A stretch of 64,000 nucleotides of DNA. Source: CAWJKP01 sp963843465 (lineage in GTDB: Bacteria > Planctomycetota > Planctomycetia > Pirellulales > Thermoguttaceae). This document shows positions 1-7,235 of the stretch, in pieces. The position numbers and the translations under genes are program-made. Positions within the stretch are counted from its first letter, which is position 1. Every line of letters begins with the position of its first letter. The notes below the pieces were generated by a model. It had not been told where the DNA came from and did no database searches. It was given only the letters and a program-made list of their open reading frames with translations. The stretch covers positions 992,001 through 1,056,000 of the forward strand of contig CAWJKP010000001.1 of the NCBI GenBank assembly GCA_963843465.1, read 5' to 3'.

Positions 1-493
1 TCCCCCGACTGCCGGACGACCCGACCGCGGTCCTGGCGGTCGAGCGTGCTGTGCTGCGGTAGGACGTGCGCGCCCTGAATTGGGTGGGGGCGTTGTCGCG
101 GGCGTCGGTCCGCACGTCCTCGTCGTCGCGGTCCGCCGCGTCCGCGCCGGGGGGTGAAGCAGCGCCGCCGCCACCGCTTCCGGCAGCGAGCGTCTGCACG
201 TAGCGGCGGTCGGCATCGCTGAGGCGCTCACGCGGCACGTTGATCGCCGTCCCGTCCTTCTTTCTCAACGTCACCACTCCGTCGTCGAGTTCCATGAGGA
301 CGGCTTCGGCACGGTAATTCCCGCTGCGGTCGGTCCAGATACGAAGCTCACCAGGTGCGTGGTCGCCCGACCTCGGGTCCGGTGCCGTGCCCAGCGAACC
401 GGCAAGAAGCAGCACCCCGGCGGCGACGAAACCGCAACGACACGCGCTCTCGCACCGCGTCGGGGACAGCCACATTAGCGTGCGCCGTGCCAC
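1..493 (-). CDS. Exported SHD1-domain protein (partial, runs off left edge)
   Basis: The minus frame is open from a GTG at 493 to the window edge, about 164 codons. GTG is chosen because GAGGAG lies just upstream; an in-frame ATG at 475 is the alternative. Residues about 21-36 form a hydrophobic export signal. Residues about 50-101 read as an SHD1 (SLA1 homology 1) domain, with the signature LRIWTDRSG, then DDGVVTLRKKDG and ERLSDADRRYVQ. Planctomycetes carry many exported SHD1 proteins of unknown role. After the domain the chain is Gly/Ser/Asp rich. It lies 11 bp downstream of the DUF350-like gene, so the two are probably co-transcribed. The C-terminal part lies outside the window. Confidence 0.75.
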   Translation of the reverse strand, partial: MARRTLMWLSPTRCESACRCGFVAAGVLLLAGSLGTAPDPRSGDHAPGELRIWTDRSGNYRAEAVLMELDDGVVTLRKKDGTAINVPRERLSDADRRYVQTLAAGSGGGGAASPPGADAADRDDEDVRTDARDNAPTQFRARTSYRSTARSTARTAVGSSGSRG

Positions 494-504
494 GCCGTTA
501 CTCC

Positions 505-729
505 TCAAGGATGGACTGCCGCGGCGATCACGATCCCCAGCGAGATGATGATTGCGGCGAGGATGATTCCCATGGGGATGTTCCCAGCCTTGACGAGCGC
601 CCATTCATCGACTTCCCGGGTCGTCCAGGTAAACAACTTCAAGGCGAGGATGATACCGGTTCCCATCGACAAGGAGCCGACAATTGCCCAACCAAAGGTA
701 ATCAGGTACGCCCGCAAGATTTCCGGCAC
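505..729 (-). CDS. DUF350-like two-helix membrane protein
   Basis: This 74-residue protein starts at GTG, with a strong AAAGGAGG ribosome site six bases upstream. It has two hydrophobic segments, residues about 6-30 and 50-72, joined by a polar loop containing DEWALVKAGNIPMGIILA. That loop-plus-helix pattern matches the repeat unit of DUF350 inner-membrane proteins. Most family members carry two or more such units; this one carries one. Function is unknown. It sits between two exported proteins on the same strand and is probably in the same transcript. Confidence 0.6.
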   Translation of the reverse strand: MPEILRAYLITFGWAIVGSLSMGTGIILALKLFTWTTREVDEWALVKAGNIPMGIILAAIIISLGIVIAAAVHP

Positions 730-842
730 GGCAACCTCCTTTGTGAACCCCGTCCCCAGCGATCTACATGTTCATCAGCAATGTCTTGTAAATACTGCGG
801 CATTGTGCTGCACCTGTTCGGTGACAGTCCCCGATGCTGTCG

Positions 843-1373
843 TCAGTTGCGGTCGCCGTCCTGGACAAGGTCGCCTTTCTTGTTGACGATGCCCCCGATG
901 GCAAGGTAGAACACATCGCCCTCCTTGGACTTCCACCGCCCGACGACAGGCATGTCCTTGGCGATGCCCTCGACCTTGGTCTTCGTGACCTCCAGGGACT
1001 CCGAGACGCTCGTCCCGTGTTCCTTGCCGTCCAAGTTTACGACGACGGTCTTGTCCCTGGATTCCTCAGTGTGGAAGACCTGGACTCCCTTTCTCTCCTG
1101 CACAAGGCAGGCAAAGGCTTTCACCCGGCACACCTTTTCTGCCCGCAGCCGGTCGGCGGCTGAACTGTCCTTCAGTACAGTGGACGCGACCGCCAGCACG
1201 ACCGACCTCTTCTTAGACAACTTGATAACCTTGGCCCCTGTGCTTTCCATCAACAACGGGTTTGCCAGGAGGTAACTGTCGAAGGGCCTCTCGATCCGCA
1301 CGTCCGAGAATCTCTCGGCGGCAGCGGGTTCCGCCCCGAGAATAAGGATCGGAACGAACACGAAATATGCCAT
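843..1373 (-). CDS. Small exported protein of unknown function
   Basis: This 176-residue protein has a short signal peptide (MAYFVFVPILILGAEPAAA) and an AAGGA ribosome site. The mature part has an alpha/beta pattern: a helix with SSAADRLRAEKVCRVKAFA, then a polar linker, then GRWKSKEGDVFYLAIGG near the end. This resembles, weakly, the exported protein at 3905-4606, whose equivalent strand is EDKEYSIVYGWS. Both may adopt an LPP20/FlgT-N-like fold, but this is inferred from pattern only. It belongs to a run of minus-strand exported proteins. No catalytic motif is seen. Confidence 0.6.
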   Translation of the reverse strand: MAYFVFVPILILGAEPAAAERFSDVRIERPFDSYLLANPLLMESTGAKVIKLSKKRSVVLAVASTVLKDSSAADRLRAEKVCRVKAFACLVQERKGVQVFHTEESRDKTVVVNLDGKEHGTSVSESLEVTKTKVEGIAKDMPVVGRWKSKEGDVFYLAIGGIVNKKGDLVQDGDRN

Positions 1374-1437
1374 TTATGGATTCCTTCGGTCATGTTGTTT
1401 CTACAAGTCGTTTACAGACTTGTTTGCATGGACCAAC

Positions 1438-1995
1438 TCATCTGCCGAAACCACTGATTTTGGGCTTGGGTTGCGTCGCATCGTTGCCACTGATTTTGGG
1501 CTTGGGTCGCGTCGTATCGTTGCCACTGCTTTTGCGCTTGGGTCGCGTCGTATCGTTGTCTGCCTCGATCATGGATAGCTTGCAACGGGTCTGCTTGACG
1601 GATCTCAACTCTGCATCCGTCAGATCGAACACGCAGTCATAGCTCAAGTCAGGCATCTGTTCTGTGATTCTCGTAGCGTTGAAGAACACTTGGGAAACCA
1701 ACGCGACCTTCAGTTCTCGCGTTCCTCCCCTCGTTCCCCAGTATGAGCCAAATAACGTCACCGGGAACTTCTCTCTGTCACGTACCTTCTTTGTCTTGGA
1801 AGGAATCCCTTGTGCTACAACCTGCGATCCCGTGGCATTGACGAGCATCACCTGGCAGAATAGTTTTCGTGAAACAACTTCCGTCAACAGCGGACGAAGG
1901 CGTTTGTCTAAGAGGTAACGCTTCCATTTCAACTGTGTGCCCGAATTCGTTACCTGGGTGTTCAATGCAAGTACGAGATCCTCACCGACATCCAC
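1438..1995 (-). CDS. C-terminal half of a frameshifted exported protein, with basic repeat tail
   Basis: This 185-codon frame follows the SHD1 protein at 1982-2989 and overlaps its end by 14 bp. Its apparent GTG start has no convincing ribosome site. The frame is open a little upstream (reading PKYSFDVDVGEDLVLALN) until a stop near 2055. It therefore looks like the continuation of the upstream protein after a +1 shift at the run of six C (minus strand) around 2011-2016. The body shows alternating strands (LFCQVMLVNATGSQVVAQGI; LKVALVSQVFF; LSYDCVFDLTDAEL), consistent with a beta-rich exported domain. The last 36 or so residues are the tandem repeat tail. Reading it as an independent gene is possible but less likely. 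Confidence 0.5.
   Translation of the reverse strand: MDVGEDLVLALNTQVTNSGTQLKWKRYLLDKRLRPLLTEVVSRKLFCQVMLVNATGSQVVAQGIPSKTKKVRDREKFPVTLFGSYWGTRGGTRELKVALVSQVFFNATRITEQMPDLSYDCVFDLTDAELRSVKQTRCKLSMIEADNDTTRPKRKSSGNDTTRPKPKISGNDATQPKPKISGFGR
1451..1558 (-). repeat. Three 36-bp tandem repeats inside a coding region
   Basis: Units lie at 1451-1486, 1487-1522 and 1523-1558 and differ at only a few positions. On the minus strand each encodes twelve residues of the type NDTTRPKPKISG. They form the basic C-terminal tail of the overlapping reading frame. Recent slippage expansion is the simplest explanation. Confidence 0.9.
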
Positions 1996-2989
1996 ATCGA
2001 AAGAGTATTTGGGGGGTGAAGGGCCTTTCTTTGAAACGCGCCTTGGAACTCAAACCGTGAGGCAACGTGGAGTGATGAACTACGCCAAGTAGAGCAAGAA
2101 TGAACTTCTCCGACGAGGATGCCGTTGAGTAAAGAACCGGCAGTTCCGAGTTCGCCTGCCTTTCGAAGGTCGTTTCCGTTTCTTGTTTGGGTTTCCTCTT
2201 GGCAATCTGGTCCAGCACTTGTCGAAGTTCCGTGGAAAACGTCTGATAAGCTTGCGGAACGACCGCAACTCGCACTGTGATGCCGAGTCGAGTCACCGCT
2301 TCGTCATGGTCCTGGCGGGGCTCGCCGATAGGTTCCGCCTTCAGGCAATTTTCGGGAAACCCGTCGAGCGCCTTGCGAAGCAGCGACTCAGCGTCTCTCT
2401 CCTGTTGACGCTGGCTCGTCACCTTCGCCCAGAACTGTTCGCCAGACAAATCGGTCATCGCCACATTGGCTTTTCGCAGACAACTGACTACCTCATCCGG
2501 CTTCACGACGGCACGAATCGTGACATGGGTCACCCCATCTTCCGCCTTCTGCGACAACTGCTCATAGCTTTCAATACACCCTCTGCTATGGGTCAACACC
2601 TGGTCCTTGATAACCTCATCGTTCTCGACGCAGGTGTCCTCGTCCACGTATGCCCCTACCACTTGCCGCACGGCTGCCCGAAAAGCATCCTTGAGGGCTT
2701 CTTCCGATGTGGTGCCAGTGCCCTCGGCTTCAATGAAATGGGACCCCTTGCGATCAGATGCTGCCATCTGCACGTATTTCCGGTCCTGCTCGCTCAACTT
2801 CCCTAGCGGCACACGGACCACGTTTCCGTCGTCGCGGCGGATATCCACGTTGCCGTCAGTCAGATTGACGAACTCGCCTTCGATCTTATGCGTGCCGCTG
2901 CTGTCGGTCCAGGTGCGAGCCAACGAGGGGGAGGCGGAGACCAGTATAAGAACTATCCAAGAGAGGCTGGCGATCCGGCATATTGTCAC
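1982..2989 (-). CDS. Exported SHD1-domain protein with FlgT/LPP20-like region (probably frameshifted near its 3' end)
   Basis: It starts at GTG 2989 behind AAAGGAG; the start overlaps the stop of the upstream gene (GTGA), so translation is probably coupled. Residues 1-25 are a signal peptide. Residues about 25-75 are an SHD1 domain (TWTDSSGTHKIEGEFVNL; VPLGKLSEQDRKYVQ). Residues about 85-165 (IEAEGTGTTSEEALKDAFR, then VGAYVDEDT and VTHVTIRAVV) look like the N-terminal domain of FlgT/LPP20-type exported proteins. The last 45 residues of this frame are atypical. A shift at the poly-C run near 2011-2016 would join it to the 1438-1995 frame and give a protein of about 510 residues. Function is unknown. 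Confidence 0.7.
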   Translation of the reverse strand: MTICRIASLSWIVLILVSASPSLARTWTDSSGTHKIEGEFVNLTDGNVDIRRDDGNVVRVPLGKLSEQDRKYVQMAASDRKGSHFIEAEGTGTTSEEALKDAFRAAVRQVVGAYVDEDTCVENDEVIKDQVLTHSRGCIESYEQLSQKAEDGVTHVTIRAVVKPDEVVSCLRKANVAMTDLSGEQFWAKVTSQRQQERDAESLLRKALDGFPENCLKAEPIGEPRQDHDEAVTRLGITVRVAVVPQAYQTFSTELRQVLDQIAKRKPKQETETTFERQANSELPVLYSTASSSEKFILALLGVVHHSTLPHGLSSKARFKERPFTPQILFRCGCR

Positions 2990-3813
2990 TTCGGCTTCTC
3001 CTTTGCCTTCTTCAACTCCTCCTGCCGCTGGTCAAACCGGGCGACCGCCGACTTCAGCACCTTCAGGACTTCGACGTGCGACTTCTTCAGCAGCGGGCGC
3101 AGTTCCTCCTGTTCCAGGGAAAGCAGCAGGTTGTCGTCGTCGATCTGCCCGGCGATCACCTTGAAAGCGGCATCCGCCCGTTCCTCGATGCTCCCGATAG
3201 AGTCGTAGAAGTCCTCGGGCTTCAGGGACTGCCGCTCCGGCGACTCCCCTTCCTCGGTCATCGCCTCCTGGAGCCGCATGATGGTGTCAAGGTAGTCCGA
3301 CTTCCGGCTGAGGAAGTCGGCGGTCGTGGCATCGGCAGCCAAGCGAATCTCGTGCTGCCGGGATGTGGATGCCACGGCTGGCGGTCGGCTGGAAGCGCCT
3401 ATCGTCTTGTGCGGCTCTCGGGTATCGGAGGTGCCCGCTCCCACAGACACGCCGTCTCGCGGCACGACAGCCACCATTCGGAAGGTGTTGCCGCTAGTGC
3501 CGTTCTCCCGGATCTCCAGACCTCGAATCGTAAGACTCTCCGCCTTCAGGTGCTTCCCCAATGCCTGGGCGGCATACATCCGCCCCTTTGACAGGTTCAG
3601 CGCCTTGTTCGTCGCCGGGTCGAAAGCCCTGACCGGCAGCATCTCGACGGCGATGCGGTAGGTGTCGTCCGGCTCGGAAACGGTGGCGGTGACGTTCCTC
3701 AGACCCCCGAGCCGGATGACCTGTTCGCCCCAAGCCGGACCCAACCAACACGTCGCCAACAAGATCGCCATTACGCTGGTTAGGATAAAGCGACGGCGTA
3801 ACATGGCAAGCAT
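2986..3813 (-). CDS. Exported protein of unknown function
   Basis: This is a 275-residue protein. ATG 3813 is chosen because CAGGAG lies seven bases upstream and the sequence after it is a good signal peptide (MLAMLRRRFILTSVMAILLA, cleaved near PAWG). An open frame continues to 3861 without a ribosome site. Residues about 30-120 are a beta-rich region (VRAFDPATNKALNLSKG, then IRGLEIRENGTSGNTFRMV). The C-terminal 100 residues are helical and charged and end in Lys/Glu. No known family is recognised. It is translationally coupled to the SHD1 gene downstream. Confidence 0.6.
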   Translation of the reverse strand: MLAMLRRRFILTSVMAILLATCWLGPAWGEQVIRLGGLRNVTATVSEPDDTYRIAVEMLPVRAFDPATNKALNLSKGRMYAAQALGKHLKAESLTIRGLEIRENGTSGNTFRMVAVVPRDGVSVGAGTSDTREPHKTIGASSRPPAVASTSRQHEIRLAADATTADFLSRKSDYLDTIMRLQEAMTEEGESPERQSLKPEDFYDSIGSIEERADAAFKVIAGQIDDDNLLLSLEQEELRPLLKKSHVEVLKVLKSAVARFDQRQEELKKAKEKPK

Positions 3814-3904
3814 AGCAGGGCTCCTGAAGACCGTGACGTTCGGAGCAAGACGGTGACCCACCCCTCTCCCAGACCGGGAGAGGAGCGTCAGTCATCTTTC
3901 GCGC

Positions 3905-4606
3905 CTACTTCAGGAACTCTTCCGCCTCGGGAGAAGTGGTCTTCTGGCTGCGGATTTTCTTCTTATCCGAGATACTCTTCCCTGAAGTCGCGTCCGGCTG
4001 GGCGGGCGGCTTCTCGTCGATCCCCGGATCGTGCGTGGCAGTGTCCTTGGCTGACTTGGCGTTGGCGAGGCTCCACCCGTAAACGATCGAGTATTCCTTG
4101 TCTTCCGCATTCAAGTTGGTGTGAAGAAGCGTCAAGCCGCGGACCAAGCCAGCGGCAACGGACTTGTAGGTGTCGCTGCTCTTCTCGACCGCCTTGCCCG
4201 CCTCGCTCAGGGCTTCCTTATCTTTGCTCTCCTCGCCTTGAAGGAAGAGAGTCGTCTCGTCCTTGGCGCTCTCGCAGACTACCACTGCCTCGCCAAGCCA
4301 CTTGACGAACGCTGCCTTGGCACTCTGCTCAGCCTTCTTCCGGGCGAGTTCCTTTCCCTTAGTTGCGCCAAGGACGGTGCTGAGCCTCGATTGCCCAACC
4401 ACGATGAGACTCTGTACTCGCCCCTTGTCGTCCTTCTTGATGTTGTGGATGCCCGGTCCCTGCTTGACGAGGTTGTCCATCTGCTCCTCGACCGAGACAG
4501 CCTTGGACTCGGCACCTTCCTTCTTGTCGCCAGCCGAGGCGGTCGCCGCGCTGAAGGCGAACAACAGGGCGACGACGGTCGCCGGGACGAGCAGGATCTT
4601 CTTCAT
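3905..4606 (-). CDS. Exported LPP20/FlgT-N-like protein
   Basis: This is a 233-residue protein with GAAGGAG upstream of ATG 4606 and a clear signal peptide ending ATASAG. The body has a long helix (GATKGKELARKKAEQSAKAA), a strand, a second helix, then GLTLLHTNLNAEDKEYSIVY. This helix-strand pattern with a late GW-type strand resembles LPP20-type exported domains; the assignment is from pattern only. The last 40 residues are Lys/Ser rich and disordered. It is the first gene of the minus-strand exported set and has about 700 bp of non-coding DNA upstream, which probably holds the promoter. Confidence 0.6.
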   Translation of the reverse strand: MKKILLVPATVVALLFAFSAATASAGDKKEGAESKAVSVEEQMDNLVKQGPGIHNIKKDDKGRVQSLIVVGQSRLSTVLGATKGKELARKKAEQSAKAAFVKWLGEAVVVCESAKDETTLFLQGEESKDKEALSEAGKAVEKSSDTYKSVAAGLVRGLTLLHTNLNAEDKEYSIVYGWSLANAKSAKDTATHDPGIDEKPPAQPDATSGKSISDKKKIRSQKTTSPEAEEFLK

Positions 4607-4847
4607 GGGACTCTCCTTCGGGTTGAATGGGTTACCCGGGACGGCGGCGACAGGGAGTTGATCGGCTTAAGCTCGGTCATGGTTCGCTCGCTACGATGCG
4701 CCCCATCTCGGAAGGTTCTCGCAACTGGGGGTCGGCACTCCCCAATCGTGAAGCCTTACCCCTTACCGTAAGGGTGCGGGAACTCGCTGTCAATAACCCG
4801 AAACAATGGTATCGCCACCTATGCACCCGCCCTACCTCGTCGCCCGT

Positions 4848-4973
4848 CGTTTGACGAGAGGCGGCCAGGAATGGTTCCGGGGCCTGCCCGGCCGAGGCGG
4901 CCCATCGCTCCCGTGTCAAAATGGGCAATATGCCCGTGAGGGACCCTAGCTTCGCGTTTGGCGGCCTCTTGCG
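4848..4973. repeat. Dispersed upstream repeat A, copy 1
   Basis: About 126 bp, closely matching 12137-12263 (both begin CGTTTGACGAGA and share AGGAATGGTTCCGGGG and ATGGGCAATATGCCCGTGA). Both copies lie upstream of minus-strand genes and outside any convincing gene. The internal GGGCAATATGCCC is a short palindrome. The rest of 4607-5207 shows nothing else recognisable. Confidence 0.75.
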
Positions 4974-5207
4974 TAGCAGGCTCCTCTGGCCGCCCAAGAC
5001 CCAAACCCACCGCAGCCGCTTTCTTGGTGCTTCTTGCTGGGCTTAGGGTAGCCGTACCCGCCCAAGGCTATCCTTGCGACTGGATGTCCAGCCCCGCCAG
5101 CCGCCGTGCCAGGGCCACGATCTCGTCCCGCCCACGGGCGCCGTTCTCAATGTTGTCGTACCAGCGGGCCGGAACCCTCACGGAACTGCGCCCGGCCCGC
5201 TAGGCGA

Positions 5208-5233
5208 GTCTGGGCAAAACTATTTGCCCAGAC
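5208..5233. promoter_or_regulatory. Perfect 11-bp inverted repeat next to the FNR box
   Basis: GTCTGGGCAAA and TTTGCCCAGAC flank a 4-base loop (ACTA). The right arm ends one base before the FNR-type box. No T-run follows, so a repressor or activator operator is at least as likely as a terminator. At about -74 to -49 from the predicted start point it would sit upstream of the activator site. Confidence 0.6.
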
Positions 5234-5275
5234 TTGATGCAGATCAATGCTCCGCCCTCAGCCGCCGGATAGAAT
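5234..5275 (+). promoter_or_regulatory. FNR/CRP-type activator box and -10 element (class II promoter)
   Basis: TTGATGCAGATCAA at 5234-5247 is an exact TTGAT-N4-ATCAA palindrome, the FNR/Dnr-type consensus. TAGAAT at 5270-5275 matches a -10 hexamer. A start point near 5282 puts the box centre at about -41.5, the spacing of class II FNR-activated promoters. The 5' leader to the ferredoxin ATG would be about 32 bases. Oxygen- or NO-responsive control of the downstream gene is inferred from this. Confidence 0.7.
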
Positions 5276-5313
5276 TTCAAGGGAACGAACCATCACGAGG
5301 GACGATTACGCCA

Positions 5314-6078
5314 ATGGCTACGCGCAGGATCGTCGAGATTGAGGAAGAGAAGTGCGATGGCTGCGGGCAGTGCGTGACGGCCTGCGCCGAAGGGGCAATC
5401 GAGATCCGCGACGGCAAGGCCAGGCTCGTAGCCGAGAGCTATTGCGACGGGCTGGGGGCCTGCCTGGGCGAGTGCCCACAAGACGCGATTCGTGTCATTG
5501 AGCGCGAAGCAGATGCTTACAGCGAGGAGTTGGTGCGCGAGCACCTTGCCGGTTTGGAGGCAAAGCGGAGCCTGCCGACGCTTCCCAGTGGATGTCCGGG
5601 CGCTGCCGTCCAATCTCTGATCCAGGGGCAGACGGTTGCGTCCGTGCGCATTTCGGCAGGCGATGCAGTCGGCGGGGAACCGCGACTGGAAGCGTCGGAC
5701 CTGGCGAACTGGCCGATCCAGCTTCGGCTGGTTCCGCCCAACGCGCCGTTCCTGCGCGGTGCCGATCTGCTCTTGGTGGCTGACTGCGTGCCCTTTGCGA
5801 TGGCGGATTTCCATCGGCTGCTGCACCGCCGCCCGGTCGTGATCGGCTGCCCGAAACTCGACGACGCGGGTGCCTACGTCGAGAAGCTATCCGCCATGCT
5901 GGCCACATCCGACGTGCGCAGCCTGACCGTCGTCCACATGGAAGTGCCCTGCTGTACCGGCCTGCTGCGGATTGCCGAGGCAGCGGTTCAACAATCTGGC
6001 CGCAACGTGCCCCTGAAGAACATGATCGTTTCCATCCGGGGCCGGGTCATTGGCCCGGAATCCCTGCCGGTACGATAA
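5314..6078 (+). CDS. Ferredoxin-type 4Fe-4S protein
   Basis: This 254-residue soluble protein starts at ATG 5314; the frame is open upstream but those codons cover the promoter. Residues 14-24 (CDGCGQCVTAC) form a canonical 4Fe-4S site. A second site at 44-54 (CDGLGACLGEC, followed by P) has Leu where the second Cys is expected, so it has only three Cys and may hold a modified cluster. The remaining 190 residues carry further Cys motifs (SGCPGAAV, IGCPKLDD, EVPCCTG). Proteins of this kind are known from anaerobes as electron-transfer partners, in some genomes near the hybrid cluster protein; a role in anaerobic or nitrosative metabolism fits the FNR-type promoter. The partner enzyme is not in this window. 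Confidence 0.85.
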   Translation: MATRRIVEIEEEKCDGCGQCVTACAEGAIEIRDGKARLVAESYCDGLGACLGECPQDAIRVIEREADAYSEELVREHLAGLEAKRSLPTLPSGCPGAAVQSLIQGQTVASVRISAGDAVGGEPRLEASDLANWPIQLRLVPPNAPFLRGADLLLVADCVPFAMADFHRLLHRRPVVIGCPKLDDAGAYVEKLSAMLATSDVRSLTVVHMEVPCCTGLLRIAEAAVQQSGRNVPLKNMIVSIRGRVIGPESLPVR

Positions 6079-6160
6079 GGGCGGGCCGCCGACAGCTTCC
6101 TCGGCGACAGGGCGCATCGGGACCGGCTTAGCTGGCCAACGACGGCAGGGGTGTAGAAGG

Positions 6161-6180
6161 GCTGGCCGCTCAGGGCCAGC
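6161..6180. terminator. Possible bidirectional terminator hairpin
   Basis: GCTGGCC and GGCCAGC form a 7-bp stem with a 6-base loop between two convergent genes (stops at 6078 and 6199). There is no clear T-run on either side, so this is tentative. Confidence 0.35.
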
Positions 6181-6198
6181 GCCAGCCGGTGTTGCCCA

Positions 6199-6669
6199 TC
6201 AGCGCTGGGCTACAATCCCGAGTCCCTCCAAGACTTTGGCTGTCCATTCGCAGTCGTCCGGGGTCACCGGAATGACCTGGAAGTTTCGTTTTCTGCCTTC
6301 CATCAAGACGCCTTCACAATCGTCCACGAGAACATCAATTCCAAACGCGGGGGGATACTTCGCGCAAGCCTTGTATCCTTCTCCAATCGCCGCCATGCGT
6401 TTGGTGTGCATGTCCTGATTGATCACTCCCCTGATCGGCGCGCGATAGCCCCAAAAGAGAATTCGAGTGCTCAGGGGCGTGCGAAAGGATGTGGTGTAGA
6501 TCCAAACCTGATGGCCATGTTGCCGCAGGGCCCGGAACAATTCGACGGTGCCCAGACGAAGCGGTTCGGCGCAGACCCATCGACGCAATAGCCCTGCTGG
6601 AGTGGGCTCAACCTCAAAAGAGAAACGACCAGGAATGAGCGTGTCATCAAGGTCGAAGGCAATTCGCAT
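6199..6669 (-). CDS. HAD-superfamily phosphatase
   Basis: This is a 156-residue protein. ATG 6669 (MRIAFDLDDTLIPG) is chosen because it places motif I at the N-terminus, as is usual; an upstream extension to 6717 has no ribosome site. Motif I is DLDDT (residues 6-10), motif II the Thr in IYTTSF, and motif IV the DD in VLVDDCEG. The small cap and total length fit a compact phosphohydrolase. Substrate cannot be predicted. Its upstream region carries dispersed repeat B. Confidence 0.8.
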   Translation of the reverse strand: MRIAFDLDDTLIPGRFSFEVEPTPAGLLRRWVCAEPLRLGTVELFRALRQHGHQVWIYTTSFRTPLSTRILFWGYRAPIRGVINQDMHTKRMAAIGEGYKACAKYPPAFGIDVLVDDCEGVLMEGRKRNFQVIPVTPDDCEWTAKVLEGLGIVAQR

Positions 6670-6717
6670 CTTCAAGACTCGTCCGGCCAACGGAACGCCT
6701 GCCCGACGCCGCCCCAA

Positions 6718-6819
6718 CCGGAGCGATCAGCGACGAGCCACGAGTGATTCTACAACGTCTCGGCGGCCTGCTCTACGCCCAAGGCGTGCCCGTAGGGCTT
6801 CAGCGGGCGGGCGGTGTTG
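6718..6819. repeat. Dispersed upstream repeat B, copy 1
   Basis: 102 bp aligning without gaps to 9402-9503, about 91 positions identical, with the shared core CGCCCAAGGCGTGCCCG. It lies 49 bp upstream of the HAD gene start. Confidence 0.8.
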
Positions 6820-6887
6820 ACGGGTGCAGCGAGTATGCTAATGTTGGATGCCGTCAGCATCCCGAACTGGATCGGGAAACAGTCCCA

Positions 6888-7079
6888 TCATTGTTTCCGG
6901 TGGTTTCCACGTCTTATTGTTGGGTCGAGTTTTCCCGCCTCCAGCTCACGATACCTCTCCCAGCCACCACCGTGCAGCTTCCCTGCATTCCGCTTTATCC
7001 TGCCCATGAGCCACAAAACAATAAGGAACGGAGTGCCAATAGCTGCGAGAACCGCTATCGTCCAAAGGATAGTCACCAT
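6888..7079 (-). CDS. Small single-pass membrane protein
   Basis: This 63-residue frame starts at ATG 7079. Residues about 3-26 form one hydrophobic helix (ILWTIAVLAAIGTPFLIVLW). The remaining 37 residues are polar and positively charged. Only a weak GAG-type ribosome site is visible. No family is recognised; codon use and the clean helix support a real gene, but the case is modest. Confidence 0.45.
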   Translation of the reverse strand: MVTILWTIAVLAAIGTPFLIVLWLMGRIKRNAGKLHGGGWERYRELEAGKLDPTIRRGNHRKQ

Positions 7080-7235
7080 CTCGATGTCGAATCCATGCAG
7101 ATGGGCTGCGGAGTATTAGCGACCAACGGCTCGCACGGCGGTCGCCGCAGGCGATTCGGCGAAGCCGAACACTGCCACCGTGCGGTGTTGGACGCTACGC
7201 TTGTTGGAGCTTGTGGCTTCCTTCGTCCCGCTTGC

